A program made the translations under genes and the position numbers. From assembly GCA_011523655.1 (NCBI GenBank), contig WTGH01000045.1:1-35026 (forward strand): DNA of 35,026 nucleotides, given 5' to 3'. Below the pieces are notes generated by a model. The model did not search any database and was not told the origin of the DNA. It was given only the letters and a program-made list of their open reading frames with translations. Below, piece after piece: positions 18,704 through 25,616 of this stretch; within the stretch, counting starts at the first letter, position 1; every line of letters starts with the position of its first letter. This DNA is from Rhodospirillaceae bacterium (GTDB lineage Bacteria; Pseudomonadota; Alphaproteobacteria; Bin65).

Positions 18704-19054
18704 ATGACCGCGGACGCCGCCGCAACGCATCTGCTCGCCGAGTTGTGGGACGCCGGCAATCTTTCGGACGTCCGCGCCGTCGAGGAGGCGCTGGTCCGCG
18801 CAGCGCGGGAGAGCGGCGCCACGGTCCTGCACAGCTACATGCACCCGTTCGGCGCGCAGAAGGGCGTTTCGGGCGTCGTCGTGCTGGCCGAATCCCATAT
18901 CGCGATCCATACCTGGCCCGAACGGGGCTATGCCGCCGCCGACGTGTTCATGTGCGGGGCCTGCGATCCGTACCGGGCGGTCGCCGTGCTGGAGGAGGCC
19001 TTCGCGCCGGGCCGGATCGAAATATCCGAACACCGCCGCGGCGCCGGCGGCTGA
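18704..19054 (+). CDS. speD: S-adenosylmethionine decarboxylase proenzyme, bacterial short form
   Basis: This 116-residue proenzyme cleaves itself at Glu63-Ser64 in AESHIAIHTWPE, where the Ser becomes the pyruvoyl group. His69 and Cys84 (VFMCG) match the processing and catalytic residues of the short SpeD type known from Thermotoga. It makes decarboxylated SAM, the aminopropyl donor for the enzyme coded next. The ATG at 18704 is 47 bp after the acyl-CoA dehydrogenase stop. It lies 8 bp before the outermost speE start, so the two are surely one operon. Confidence 0.93.
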   Translation: MTADAAATHLLAELWDAGNLSDVRAVEEALVRAARESGATVLHSYMHPFGAQKGVSGVVVLAESHIAIHTWPERGYAAADVFMCGACDPYRAVAVLEEAFAPGRIEISEHRRGAGG

Positions 19055-19061
19055 GCGGCCC

Positions 19062-19085
19062 GATGAACGGGCCAATGAACGGGGC
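19062..19085 (+). repeat. imperfect 12-bp tandem duplication at the speE start
   Basis: Two 12-bp units, GATGAACGGGCC and AATGAACGGGGC, lie in tandem over the speE start region. They create two in-frame ATG codons 12 bp apart (19063 and 19075), with a third ATG at 19090. The peptide would begin MNGPMNGAPMDWF. Confidence 0.7.
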
Positions 19086-19974
19086 GCCGATGGACTGGTT
19101 CGACGAGACCCTGCATGACGGCATCCGGCAGTCGCTTACCGTCGACCGGGTGCTGCACCGCGAACATACCGGATTGCACGACCTTGCGATCTTCGAGAAC
19201 CGGCTGTTCGGGCGGGTCCTGGCCCTCGACGGCGCGATCCAGACCACCGAGGCCGACGAATATGTCTATCACGAGATGCTGGCCCACCCGGCGATCCTGG
19301 CGCGGAAAGCCGCGCTTTTCAGCGATCCCGGAGGCAGCGGGCCGGAGGACGGGCTGGACGTCCTGATCGTCGGCGGCGGCGACGGCGGCTGCCTGCGCGA
19401 AGCGCTGCGCCATCCCGAGGTCCGGGCAACCCAGGTCGAGATCGATCCGCGCGTGGTGGAACTGGCGAAGGCCTGGCTGCCGGCACTGTCGGCCGGCGCG
19501 TTCGACGATCCGCGCGCCGAACTGGTGTTCGCCGATGGCGCCCGCTTCGCCGCGGAGACGGACCGGCGCTTCGATATTGCGATCGTGGACTCGACCGATC
19601 CGGTCGGTCCCGGCGCCGCCCTGTTCACCGAAGACTTCTACCGCAACTGCAAGCGCTGCCTGAAGGAGGGCGGGGTGCTGGTGACGCAGAACGGCGTGCC
19701 GTCCCTGCAGGGCGACGAAGTGACGGCGAGCCATACCGCGTTCCGCAGGCTGTTCGCCGACCCGGCCTTCTACCTGGCGCCGGTGCCGACCTACAATGGC
19801 GGCTTCATGGCGTTCGGCTGGGCGACCGACGATCCCGGCCTGCGCCGCTGGAGCAGCGCCACGATCCAGGACCAGATCGACGCCGTCGGCCTGAAGACGC
19901 GCTATTTCAACGCGGATATCTTCGCCGCCGCCTTTGCGCTGCCGAACGACATGCGCAGCCTGCTGCGCGCATAA
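19063..19974 (+). CDS. speE: polyamine aminopropyltransferase (spermidine synthase)
   Basis: This protein of about 303 residues transfers the aminopropyl group from decarboxylated SAM to a diamine such as putrescine. Seen: WFDETLHDGIRQSLTVDRVLHREHTGLHDLAIFEN matching the family N-terminus, GRVLALDGAIQTTEADEYVYHEML, the SAM-site GGGDGGCLREALRH, the acidic DSTDPVGP, and a late YNGGFMAFGWA. There are three possible starts at 19063, 19075 and 19090; the last gives MDWFDETLHD, the closest fit to known SpeE, so the true N-terminus is uncertain by nine residues. It is coupled to speD. Confidence 0.93.
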   Translation: MNGPMNGAPMDWFDETLHDGIRQSLTVDRVLHREHTGLHDLAIFENRLFGRVLALDGAIQTTEADEYVYHEMLAHPAILARKAALFSDPGGSGPEDGLDVLIVGGGDGGCLREALRHPEVRATQVEIDPRVVELAKAWLPALSAGAFDDPRAELVFADGARFAAETDRRFDIAIVDSTDPVGPGAALFTEDFYRNCKRCLKEGGVLVTQNGVPSLQGDEVTASHTAFRRLFADPAFYLAPVPTYNGGFMAFGWATDDPGLRRWSSATIQDQIDAVGLKTRYFNADIFAAAFALPNDMRSLLRA

Positions 19975-20112
19975 AGCGGCAGGCGCGCGTAGGGCGGCAG
20001 GCGCCCCGCGGTTCCGGCTGCCGCAGGGTCCCGCAGGCGACAAATAGACAGATCGGTATGTCTACCGTGTTTTTTTGCACCGGACCGGGCCACTGGAGGC
20101 GCCGGACCACAA

Positions 20113-20147
20113 TATATTGCGGTTAAATCTGTCCGAACCGCGATATA
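20113..20147. repeat. 12-bp inverted repeat with 11-nt loop
   Basis: The arms TATATTGCGGTT and AACCGCGATATA pair at 11 of 12 positions around an 11-base centre. No T run follows on either strand, so a terminator is unlikely. It could be an operator or an RNA hairpin in a leftward transcript. Confidence 0.55.
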
Positions 20148-20331
20148 CTGCGTCTTGAATTCAGGTATATATGCCTTTTTCAAAAGCACCCCAATAGTCA
20201 ATGAAAAATTCCCTATCGACTCAAAGCCGCTGCGGCGATCCGGTATGGGACAGGCCCGGACTGCGGACCGGGGCGGCAGGAATGGGGAGGGGCGTTCCGT
20301 CCGGGCGCACTTCTGCACTATGCTGCGAAGG

Positions 20332-20359
20332 AAGATAGAGCCTTGAACCGGCTTGTCAA
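20332..20359 (-). promoter_or_regulatory. sigma70-like promoter facing left into the intergenic region
   Basis: On the minus strand, a perfect TTGACA (20354-20359) is followed by a 16-bp spacer and TATCTT (20332-20337), with an A/T-rich block directly upstream that could act as an UP element. Nothing recognised lies downstream for over 300 bp before the 3' end of speE on the other strand. Confidence 0.45.
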
Positions 20360-20360
20360 G

Positions 20361-20391
20361 AGAAAAATTTAATATTTTCGTAAATTTTTCT
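20361..20391. repeat. A/T-rich perfect dyad, 11-bp arms
   Basis: AGAAAAATTTA and TAAATTTTTCT form a perfect inverted repeat around nine bases. Such a run is striking in this GC-rich segment. It lies 36 bp after the hisN stop and directly upstream of the leftward promoter at 20332-20359. Confidence 0.7.
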
Positions 20392-20427
20392 TAGATCGTT
20401 GCGGTCGTGGGTTTCGCCCCTACCGGG

Positions 20428-21249
20428 CTATCCACTCGGTTGCGCCCGGCCGTTCCCGAGGATATCCAGCGCCGCTGCGTGCAGGGCGGGCGAGGACGCG
20501 GCAAGCGTGAGCCCGGCGCCGGCCTCGAGCGTCAGGCGCCGGCCGTCCCAGTCGGTCATGACGCCGCCGGCATTCTCGATCACCGGGACCAGCGCCATGT
20601 AATCCCACGGTTTCATGTCCCCTTCGACATGCAGGTCGATCAGGCCGCTCGCCAGCAGCCCGGCGGCGTAGCCGTCCAGGCCGAAGCGGGTTAGACGGGT
20701 TGCCGCCCGGAGCCGGCCATAGGCCTCCGCCGCCGCTGCGCCCCGGAATACGGTCCCTTCGAACATGTCCGGCGCGGTCGTGAACATCGCCGCTTCGGCG
20801 AGCGGCCTCGGCGCGGCCGTCCTGACCGGCGCCCCGTTGAAGGTCGTGCCGCGGCCGCGCGCGCCGACCCAGCGTTCGCCGGAAACCGGCTGGTCGATGA
20901 CGCCCAGGATCGGTTCGCCGTCGCGCAGCAGGGCGATCAGGGTGGTGAAGGTCGGGACGCCGCAGATGAAGCTGCGCGTGCCGTCGATCGGGTCGATCAC
21001 CCAGATGAAGTCGCATGCCGCCCCGTCGCCGCCGAATTCCTCACCCACGATGCCGTGGCCGGGGCAGCTTTCCTCCAGCAGACGGCGGATTTCCCGCTCG
21101 GCGGCCTCGTCGGCGATCGTGACCGGGCTTTCGTCGTGCTTGTCGGCCACGGCGACGCCGCTGCGAAAATGCGGGCGGATGACGGCGCCGCTCGCGTCGG
21201 CAAGCCGGTTCGCAATCTCGACGAATTCTTCGGGGCAAACGCCGGTCAT
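20428..21249 (-). CDS. hisN: HisN-type histidinol phosphatase (inositol monophosphatase family)
   Basis: This 273-residue Mg-dependent phosphatase has GEEFGGD, DPIDGTRSFICGVPTF and GDMKPWDYMALVPVIENAGG, the metal-binding motifs of the inositol monophosphatase fold. The phrase DGTRSFICG and the overall pattern match the HisN group that dephosphorylates L-histidinol phosphate in histidine synthesis in many alphaproteobacteria and actinobacteria, rather than SuhB. No other his gene is nearby, so the substrate is inferred from similarity. It runs 43 bp downstream of the cytochrome c gene on the same strand. Confidence 0.85.
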   Translation of the reverse strand: MTGVCPEEFVEIANRLADASGAVIRPHFRSGVAVADKHDESPVTIADEAAEREIRRLLEESCPGHGIVGEEFGGDGAACDFIWVIDPIDGTRSFICGVPTFTTLIALLRDGEPILGVIDQPVSGERWVGARGRGTTFNGAPVRTAAPRPLAEAAMFTTAPDMFEGTVFRGAAAAEAYGRLRAATRLTRFGLDGYAAGLLASGLIDLHVEGDMKPWDYMALVPVIENAGGVMTDWDGRRLTLEAGAGLTLAASSPALHAAALDILGNGRAQPSG

Positions 21250-21292
21250 GGCGCTGCGGCGCCCCTTCCCGTCTGGGGCGCCCGGCGGGCGG

Positions 21293-21841
21293 CTACTCCG
21301 CTTTCCCGGCCGCGTCGCCTGCCTCGGGGAGCGGCAGGGGCGTATCGGTCTGGGTGCGCAGGAAGGCGATCACGTCGGCGCGCTGCTTGTACTTGCGCAG
21401 GCGGTAGGTCATCTTCGTGCCCTTGATCTTCGCGCTCGGCCGCTTGAGGAAGGTGTACATTTCCTCGAAGGACCAGTCTCCGCCCGCAGCCTTCATCGCC
21501 GAGGAATAGCTGAAACCGTCGACGGTCGCCTTCTCGCGGCCGACGACGCCCCAGAGATTGGGGCCGACGCTGTTGCGGCCGCCCTTGTTCCAGGTATGGC
21601 AGGACTTGCACTTGCTGCGTACCAGCTTCTCGCCCTTGGCCGCGTCGGCGGCGGCCAGGGCGACGGCGACCGCCGGGTCCGGGGCGGCCTTTTTCGCCGG
21701 CGCGGCGGTTCCGGGCGTGTGTGCGGCTTCCGCCTTGTGGCTGAAATAGGTCTCCGGGACGAGAATATCGCCCACCTTGCTGATCACCAGGGCGCTGATG
21801 CCCACGACCAGGACAGAGGCGGCAAGGGAGTTGATATTCAT
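21293..21841 (-). CDS. membrane-anchored c-type cytochrome (CycM-like)
   Basis: This 182-residue protein has an uncleaved-looking N-terminal helix (residues 5-25), an Ala/Pro/Lys-rich linker, and a class I cytochrome c domain. Haem is attached at Cys78-Cys81-His82 (CKSCH), followed by GPNLWGVVGREKA, and Met144 is the likely sixth ligand. It resembles CycM of Bradyrhizobium, which carries electrons from the bc1 complex to an aa3-type oxidase on the periplasmic face. No respiratory complex genes are close by. It is divergent from kdsB across a 238-bp gap that holds no recognised element. Confidence 0.88.
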   Translation of the reverse strand: MNINSLAASVLVVGISALVISKVGDILVPETYFSHKAEAAHTPGTAAPAKKAAPDPAVAVALAAADAAKGEKLVRSKCKSCHTWNKGGRNSVGPNLWGVVGREKATVDGFSYSSAMKAAGGDWSFEEMYTFLKRPSAKIKGTKMTYRLRKYKQRADVIAFLRTQTDTPLPLPEAGDAAGKAE

Positions 21842-22079
21842 GGCGGCGACCGGGCTTTTCCTGCAACGCAGGCCCCTCGACCCTGGCCGGAAGACGCCGC
21901 ATTCTGCAACGTCCCGGCAGGGCCGTTCCCGGATCGCCGCGGCACGGAAGCGGGCGCGGCGCCGACGGACCTGAACACACGCCTCCGGTTATAGTGACGG
22001 CCCCGCAGCCTCGACAGGCCGGGACTTGGCGACACGATGTCACATAAATCCTTTGCGAACCGCGGGTTACGCCCGATAC

Positions 22080-22868
22080 ATGACCGATAACGGCCGGGAA
22101 TCGCTGGTAATTATCCCCGCCCGGCTGGCCGCGACGCGGTTGCCGGACAAGCCGCTTGCGACAATTGCGGGCGCGCCGATGATCGTCCATGTCTGGCGGC
22201 GCGCCGTCGAAGCCGGTGTCGGCCCGGTCATCGTCGCCTGCGCGGACCGGGCGATCGCCGACGCGGTCGAGGCCGCCGGCGGCGAGGCCGTGATGACCGG
22301 TCCGGAGCTGCCGTCCGGCTCCGACCGGGTCCAGGCCGCCGCAGCGATCCGCGATCCCGAAGGCCGCTTCGGGATCGTGGTCAACCTCCAGGGCGATCTG
22401 CCGGCGATCGATCCCGCCCTGATCCGCGCGTCGCTCGTCCCCCTGCGCGACCCGGCGGTCGATATCGCGACCCTCGTCGTGCCGACCGCCGATCCGGGCC
22501 AGCGCGACAACCCGAACGTCGTCAAGGCCGTGATGAGCCTCGCGGACGGCGCCGCTGTCGGCCCCATGGTCGGCCCCACGGTCGGCCCCATGGTCGGTAG
22601 GGCGCTGTATTTCACCCGGGCCGCGGCCCCATCGGGCGCCGGGCCGGTCTGGCACCATATCGGCATCTACGCCTGGCGCCGTCCGGCCCTCGACCGTTTC
22701 GTCGGCCTGCCGCCGAGCCCGTTGGAAAAAAGGGAAAAGCTCGAACAGTTGCGCGCGCTGGAGGCCGGCATGCGCATCGACGCGGCCGTGGTCGAAGGCG
22801 TACCCTTCGGCGTCGATACGCCGGAAGACCTTGCACGGGCGCGGGCAATGCTGGAACAAGACGCATGA
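22080..22868 (+). CDS. kdsB: CMP-KDO synthetase (3-deoxy-manno-octulosonate cytidylyltransferase)
   Basis: This 262-residue enzyme activates KDO with CTP for lipopolysaccharide core synthesis. Seen: VIIPARLAATRLPDKPLATIAGAPMI (nucleotide site), SGSDRVQAAA, VNLQGDLPAIDP, HHIGIYAWRR and GVPFGVDTPEDLARAR. Between VVKAVMSLADG and ALYFTRAAAP there is an unusual insert of about 14 residues, AAVGPMVGPTVGPMVG, made by a 12-bp tandem repeat. It falls in a loop region before a conserved strand, so activity is probably kept. The ATG at 22080 gives the usual N-terminus. The stop overlaps the pheA start by 4 bp. Confidence 0.94.
   Translation: MTDNGRESLVIIPARLAATRLPDKPLATIAGAPMIVHVWRRAVEAGVGPVIVACADRAIADAVEAAGGEAVMTGPELPSGSDRVQAAAAIRDPEGRFGIVVNLQGDLPAIDPALIRASLVPLRDPAVDIATLVVPTADPGQRDNPNVVKAVMSLADGAAVGPMVGPTVGPMVGRALYFTRAAAPSGAGPVWHHIGIYAWRRPALDRFVGLPPSPLEKREKLEQLRALEAGMRIDAAVVEGVPFGVDTPEDLARARAMLEQDA
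22560..22595 (+). repeat. three tandem 12-bp units inside kdsB
   Basis: The unit GGCCCCATGGTC appears three times in tandem, with the middle copy differing by one base (T to C). It adds VGPM-type tetrapeptides in frame to KdsB. Confidence 0.9.
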
Positions 22869-23710
22869 TCGAGACCGCCGCCAACCGCATCGCCTTCCAG
22901 GGCACCCTGGGCGCGAACTCCCACATCGCCTGCCGCCAGGTCTACCCGGACATGCAGCCGCTGCCCTGCGCCACCTTCGAGGACAGCTTCGCCGCGGTGC
23001 GCGACGGCGGGGCGCGGCTCGCCATGATCCCGATCGACAATTCGGTCGCCGGCCGGGTGGCGGACATTCACCACCTGCTGCCCCATTCGGGCCTCTACAT
23101 CATCGGCGAACACTTTCAGCGGGTCGAGCATTGCCTGCTCGGCACGCCGGACGCCGAAATCGACGGCCTGAAGGAGATCCACAGCCATATCCATGCGCTG
23201 GACCAGTGCCGCAAGCTGATCGCCGAGCTGGGCGTCGAGCCGGCGATCCATTTCGACACCGCCGGCGCGGCGCGCGACGTCGCGCAATGGGGCGACAAGG
23301 CGAAATGCGCCATCGCGTCGTCCCTGGCGGCGGACATCTACGGGCTGAAGATCCTGCGCGACCAGATCGAGGATGCCGACCACAACACGACCCGCTTCAT
23401 CATCATGGGGCCGGAGCATCTGACGCCGGCCGCCGGCAGCCGGAAAACGATCACCAGCTTCGTCTTCCGGGTCCGCAGCGTGCCGGCCGCGCTCTACAAG
23501 GCGCTCGGCGGCTTCGCGACCAACAACATCAACATCACCAAGCTGGAGAGTTACATCATCGACGGCGCCTTCACCGTCGCCCAGTTCTACGCCGACGTCG
23601 AAGGCCACCCGGACGAGCAGCCCATGAAATGGGCCTTCGAGGAACTGGATTTCTTCACCACCGAATGGACCCTCCTCGGCACCTACCCGGCAAGCCCGTT
23701 CCGGGGCTAG
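22865..23710 (+). CDS. pheA: prephenate dehydratase
   Basis: This 281-residue enzyme makes phenylpyruvate from prephenate in phenylalanine synthesis. Seen: RIAFQGTLGANSHIA at the N-terminus, IPIDNSVAGRVADIHHLL, the catalytic NTTRFIIMG near residue 180, and a C-terminal ACT domain (VPAALYKALGGFATNNINITKLESY) for feedback by phenylalanine. It is a stand-alone type without chorismate mutase. It overlaps kdsB by 4 bp (ATGA). The last 304 bp, from 23419, exist again at 24928-25231. Confidence 0.96.
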   Translation: MIETAANRIAFQGTLGANSHIACRQVYPDMQPLPCATFEDSFAAVRDGGARLAMIPIDNSVAGRVADIHHLLPHSGLYIIGEHFQRVEHCLLGTPDAEIDGLKEIHSHIHALDQCRKLIAELGVEPAIHFDTAGAARDVAQWGDKAKCAIASSLAADIYGLKILRDQIEDADHNTTRFIIMGPEHLTPAAGSRKTITSFVFRVRSVPAALYKALGGFATNNINITKLESYIIDGAFTVAQFYADVEGHPDEQPMKWAFEELDFFTTEWTLLGTYPASPFRG

Positions 23711-23722
23711 GGCGCGACGGCG
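23419..23722 (+). repeat. pheA 3' end, original copy of a 304-bp duplication
   Basis: This segment covers the ACT domain part of pheA plus 12 bp after its stop. It is repeated at 24928-25231 in the same orientation, 1509 bp away, with only three base differences. Confidence 0.95.
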
Positions 23723-23745
23723 GGACGGGCCGGACGGGATTCGCG

Positions 23746-24054
23746 TTACTCACGGGGGCCGAAGTCTTCGAGCGCCGCATCGAGGAAACCGCCGAGGTCG
23801 GCGTCCGCGCGGTCGGATGCGGCAGCCAGCGCGGTCTGGCGACGGCACTCCTCGGCAAAGCCCGGCGCACGCGAAGCGGGCACCCATAGCTGCACAAGGC
23901 GCAATCCGGAGGCCCGAGCGGCGCTCGCGCTCGTCGAGGCGCGTCGCCATTGGGCGCGCTTGCGACTTGCCGTTGTCGGACGGTCTGCGACCTTGCGGGC
24001 GGTCGGAGCCGTCGTCCACGGGGCTCGATTTGTTGTACGCAGTCGCACGTACAT
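23746..24054 (-). pseudogene. orphan MazE-family antitoxin with replaced N-terminal half
   Basis: The C-terminal 56 residues (RASGLRLVQLWVPASRAPGFAEEC to LEDFGPRE) match the intact MazE-family antitoxin at 25617-25838 with only four changes. Upstream of this the similarity ends abruptly near 23917, and the N-terminal 45 residues, rich in Thr and Arg, are unrelated. No mazF follows: the gene ends 35 bp from the pheA stop, where a MazF gene would be expected. The frame is open from an ATG at 24054, and indeed further upstream, so a hybrid protein could still be made. It is probably a remnant; it could also be an antitoxin keeping only its toxin-facing half. Confidence 0.55.
23759..23916. repeat. 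left copy of mazE 3' homology (158 bp)
   Basis: Aligned by hand without gaps to 25630-25787, with 12 mismatches in 158 bp, about 92 percent identity. The spacing to the right copy is 1871 bp, against 1509 bp for the pheA copies; the 362-bp difference is close to the size of mazF, which is present only on the right. Confidence 0.85.
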
Positions 24055-24087
24055 GGATAATCGCCTGCCTGACGAAACGGAGCAGCC

Positions 24088-24729
24088 ATGGACCTGGATG
24101 TCGAACGCCTCCTCGGCGCTGTGGAGCGCACAGTGTCGTCCCTGGAGCGCGACGGACAGGCCGCGCGCGCGGTCACCCTCGCGCGCAGCTACGCGACGAC
24201 GGTGGAGGACCTCTGGGACGCCGTGACGAGCGCGGAACGAATCCCGCGCTGGTTCCTGCCAGTCAGCGGCCGCCTCGAACTCGGCGGTCGCTACCAACTG
24301 GAGGGAAACGCAGGCGGCACGATCAGGCACTGCGAGCCTCCCTCGCATCTCGGGCTGACGTGGGAGTTCGGCGGTGACGTGAGCTGGGTGGAGGCGCGTC
24401 TGTGCAGCGAAGGTACCGGCCGCTCGCGCCTGGCGATTACGCATACCGCGCTGGTGTCCGACCACTGGCACACGTTCGGTCCCGGCGCCGTCGGCGTCGG
24501 CTGGGAGATGGGCCTGCTGGGGATGGAACTGCATCTTGCGCGGCCGAACGAACCCAAGCCGGACGCGGCAACCTTCCACACGACTCGTGACGGAAAGGCG
24601 CTTCTCCTGGGCAGCAGCGCGGCGTGGGGCCGGGCGGCCGAGGCGGCGGGAACGGACCCCGACGTTGCGCGTGCCGCGGCGCAGCGCACGGCGGCCTTTT
24701 ACACGGGCGAGACGGTCGCGCCGGATTGA
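24088..24729 (+). CDS. SRPBCC-family protein (AHSA1-like)
   Basis: This 213-residue protein has the START/Bet v 1-like SRPBCC fold of the AHSA1 type. Seen: ARSYATTVEDLWDAVTSAERIPRWFLPVSGRLELGGRYQLEGNAGGTI, then LTWEFGG and a late EMGLLGMELHL. These form a helix-grip fold with a hydrophobic pocket; the ligand is unknown. Relatives often follow an ArsR-type regulator, but none is here. The ATG at 24088 has GGAG before it. It lies between two copies of pheA/mazE material and probably arrived with the rearrangement. Relatives I recall are common in actinobacteria, which would fit transfer, but this is unproven. Confidence 0.78.
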   Translation: MDLDVERLLGAVERTVSSLERDGQAARAVTLARSYATTVEDLWDAVTSAERIPRWFLPVSGRLELGGRYQLEGNAGGTIRHCEPPSHLGLTWEFGGDVSWVEARLCSEGTGRSRLAITHTALVSDHWHTFGPGAVGVGWEMGLLGMELHLARPNEPKPDAATFHTTRDGKALLLGSSAAWGRAAEAAGTDPDVARAAAQRTAAFYTGETVAPD

Positions 24730-24927
24730 TGCGCGCTTCCGACGGGCTCCGCGACCCGGAGCGGTGCGGCGCCATTGTCGATGCGTGATCGGTCGTGGGC
24801 GTTGACTCGTCATCGCGGCGGCGACGATTGCTCCAACCTTCTCCGCCGCTTCGACAAGGTGCGCATCGGCAAGGTGGGCGTTGCCCGCCGTGCGGCCTTT
24901 CGCAGAGAAATCCTGAGGGACGGGGAT
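24730..24927. other. 198-bp spacer between SRPBCC gene and pheA fragment
   Basis: No gene, terminator or repeat was recognised. The reading frame of the pheA fragment is closed by a TGA at 24914-24916, 12 bp before the duplicated segment begins, so the fragment is not fused to an upstream coding region. Confidence 0.4.
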
Positions 24928-25231
24928 TCTGACGCCGGCCGCCGGCAGCCGCAAGACGATCACCAGCTTCGTCTTCCGTGTCCGCAGCGTGCCGGCCGCG
25001 CTCTACAAGGCGCTCGGCGGCTTCGCGACCAACAACATCAACATCACCAAGCTGGAGAGTTACATCATCGACGGCGCCTTCACCGTCGCCCAGTTCTACG
25101 CCGACGTCGAAGGCCACCCGGACGAGCAGCCCATGAAATGGGCCTTCGAGGAACTGGATTTCTTCACCACCGAATGGACCCTCCTCGGCACCTACCCGGC
25201 AAGCCCGTTCCGGGGCTAGGGCGCGACGGCG
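24928..25231 (+). pseudogene. duplicated pheA 3' fragment coding only the ACT domain
   Basis: This is a 304-bp copy of 23419-23722. It differs at only three bases, all third codon positions and all synonymous (CGG to CGC, AAA to AAG, CGG to CGT), all within the first 60 bp; the rest is identical, through the TAG stop and 12 bp beyond. The in-frame stop at 24914 and lack of an ATG mean at most a GTG-started (24989) 76-residue ACT-domain peptide could be made. Normal catalytic residues are absent. It sits directly before mazF. Confidence 0.9.
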
Positions 25232-25258
25232 ACCGGTGCCGGGCAAGCCTACCGCTCT

Positions 25259-25585
25259 TCACGACGCGATACCGAGGAATAGTGCGAGAGCCCGGTTGAC
25301 GCGGTTCATGTCTGCCTCGGCAAGCCGCCCGAATGGCGCGCCGAGCTTTTCCGAGCGGATTGACATGGCCTTGTCGACCATGACGAAAGACGGCTGGCGC
25401 AGGCCGTTGTCCGGGGACGGATCGACCGGCAGGCGGAAAAGCGGCGCGTCCGTCGCAGCGGTGGTTACGGGGAAGACGGTGACCGTGGCGTGGTCCGCAA
25501 AGAGGCCGGACTGGATGACGAGGGCCGGACGGGGTTTGCCGAAATCGCCGGGCAATGCGACGGTGACGAGGTCGCCGCGTCTCAC
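25259..25585 (-). CDS. mazF: MazF/PemK-family endoribonuclease toxin
   Basis: This 108-residue protein is a MazF-type mRNA interferase. Seen: RRGDLVTVALPGDFGKPRPALVIQS, with the Gly-Lys-Pro-Arg motif holding the likely catalytic Arg, TVTVFPVTTA, then LRQPSFVMVDKAMSIRSEKLG with the conserved Ser/Asp-containing strand. It cuts RNA at short sequences when the antitoxin is lost. The GTG at 25585 begins directly at the conserved region, 31 bp after the mazE stop; the frame is open upstream into mazE, so the exact start is uncertain. It is translated after mazE from the same message. Confidence 0.85.
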   Translation of the reverse strand: MRRGDLVTVALPGDFGKPRPALVIQSGLFADHATVTVFPVTTAATDAPLFRLPVDPSPDNGLRQPSFVMVDKAMSIRSEKLGAPFGRLAEADMNRVNRALALFLGIAS

Positions 25586-25616
25586 CGCCGGATGTCCGTC
25601 GCTTCCCGGTTTTCCC

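Larger units (their letters stand above)
19975..20427. other. 453-bp AT-richer intergenic region with dyads and a possible promoter
   Basis: Between speE and hisN no gene is supportable, but there is much structure. An imperfect direct repeat beginning GCGGCAGGCGC lies at 19976 and 19994. A 12-bp inverted repeat lies at 20113-20147, a sigma70-like promoter facing left at 20332-20359, and an A/T-only dyad at 20361-20391. A 138-codon frame on the minus strand starts at GTG 20318, just after the promoter, but shows no family motif. A small RNA transcribed leftwards is possible. Confidence 0.45.

Noticed and set aside
19902..20318. 138-codon minus-strand frame just downstream of a good promoter
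   Set aside because: It shows no family motif and runs into the 3' end of speE; kept only as a possibility within the intergenic finding.
22560..22595. Short tandem repeats as a CRISPR array
   Set aside because: The units are contiguous, in frame and have no spacers; no CRISPR array is present in the window.
21246..22859. Long minus-strand frame across the cytochrome c gene and kdsB
   Set aside because: It is a shadow frame of kdsB and of the cytochrome c gene in another phase.
23419..25231. The pheA repeats as an insertion sequence or composite transposon
   Set aside because: No transposase, terminal inverted repeats or target duplication is visible; the repeats are simply parts of pheA and mazE.
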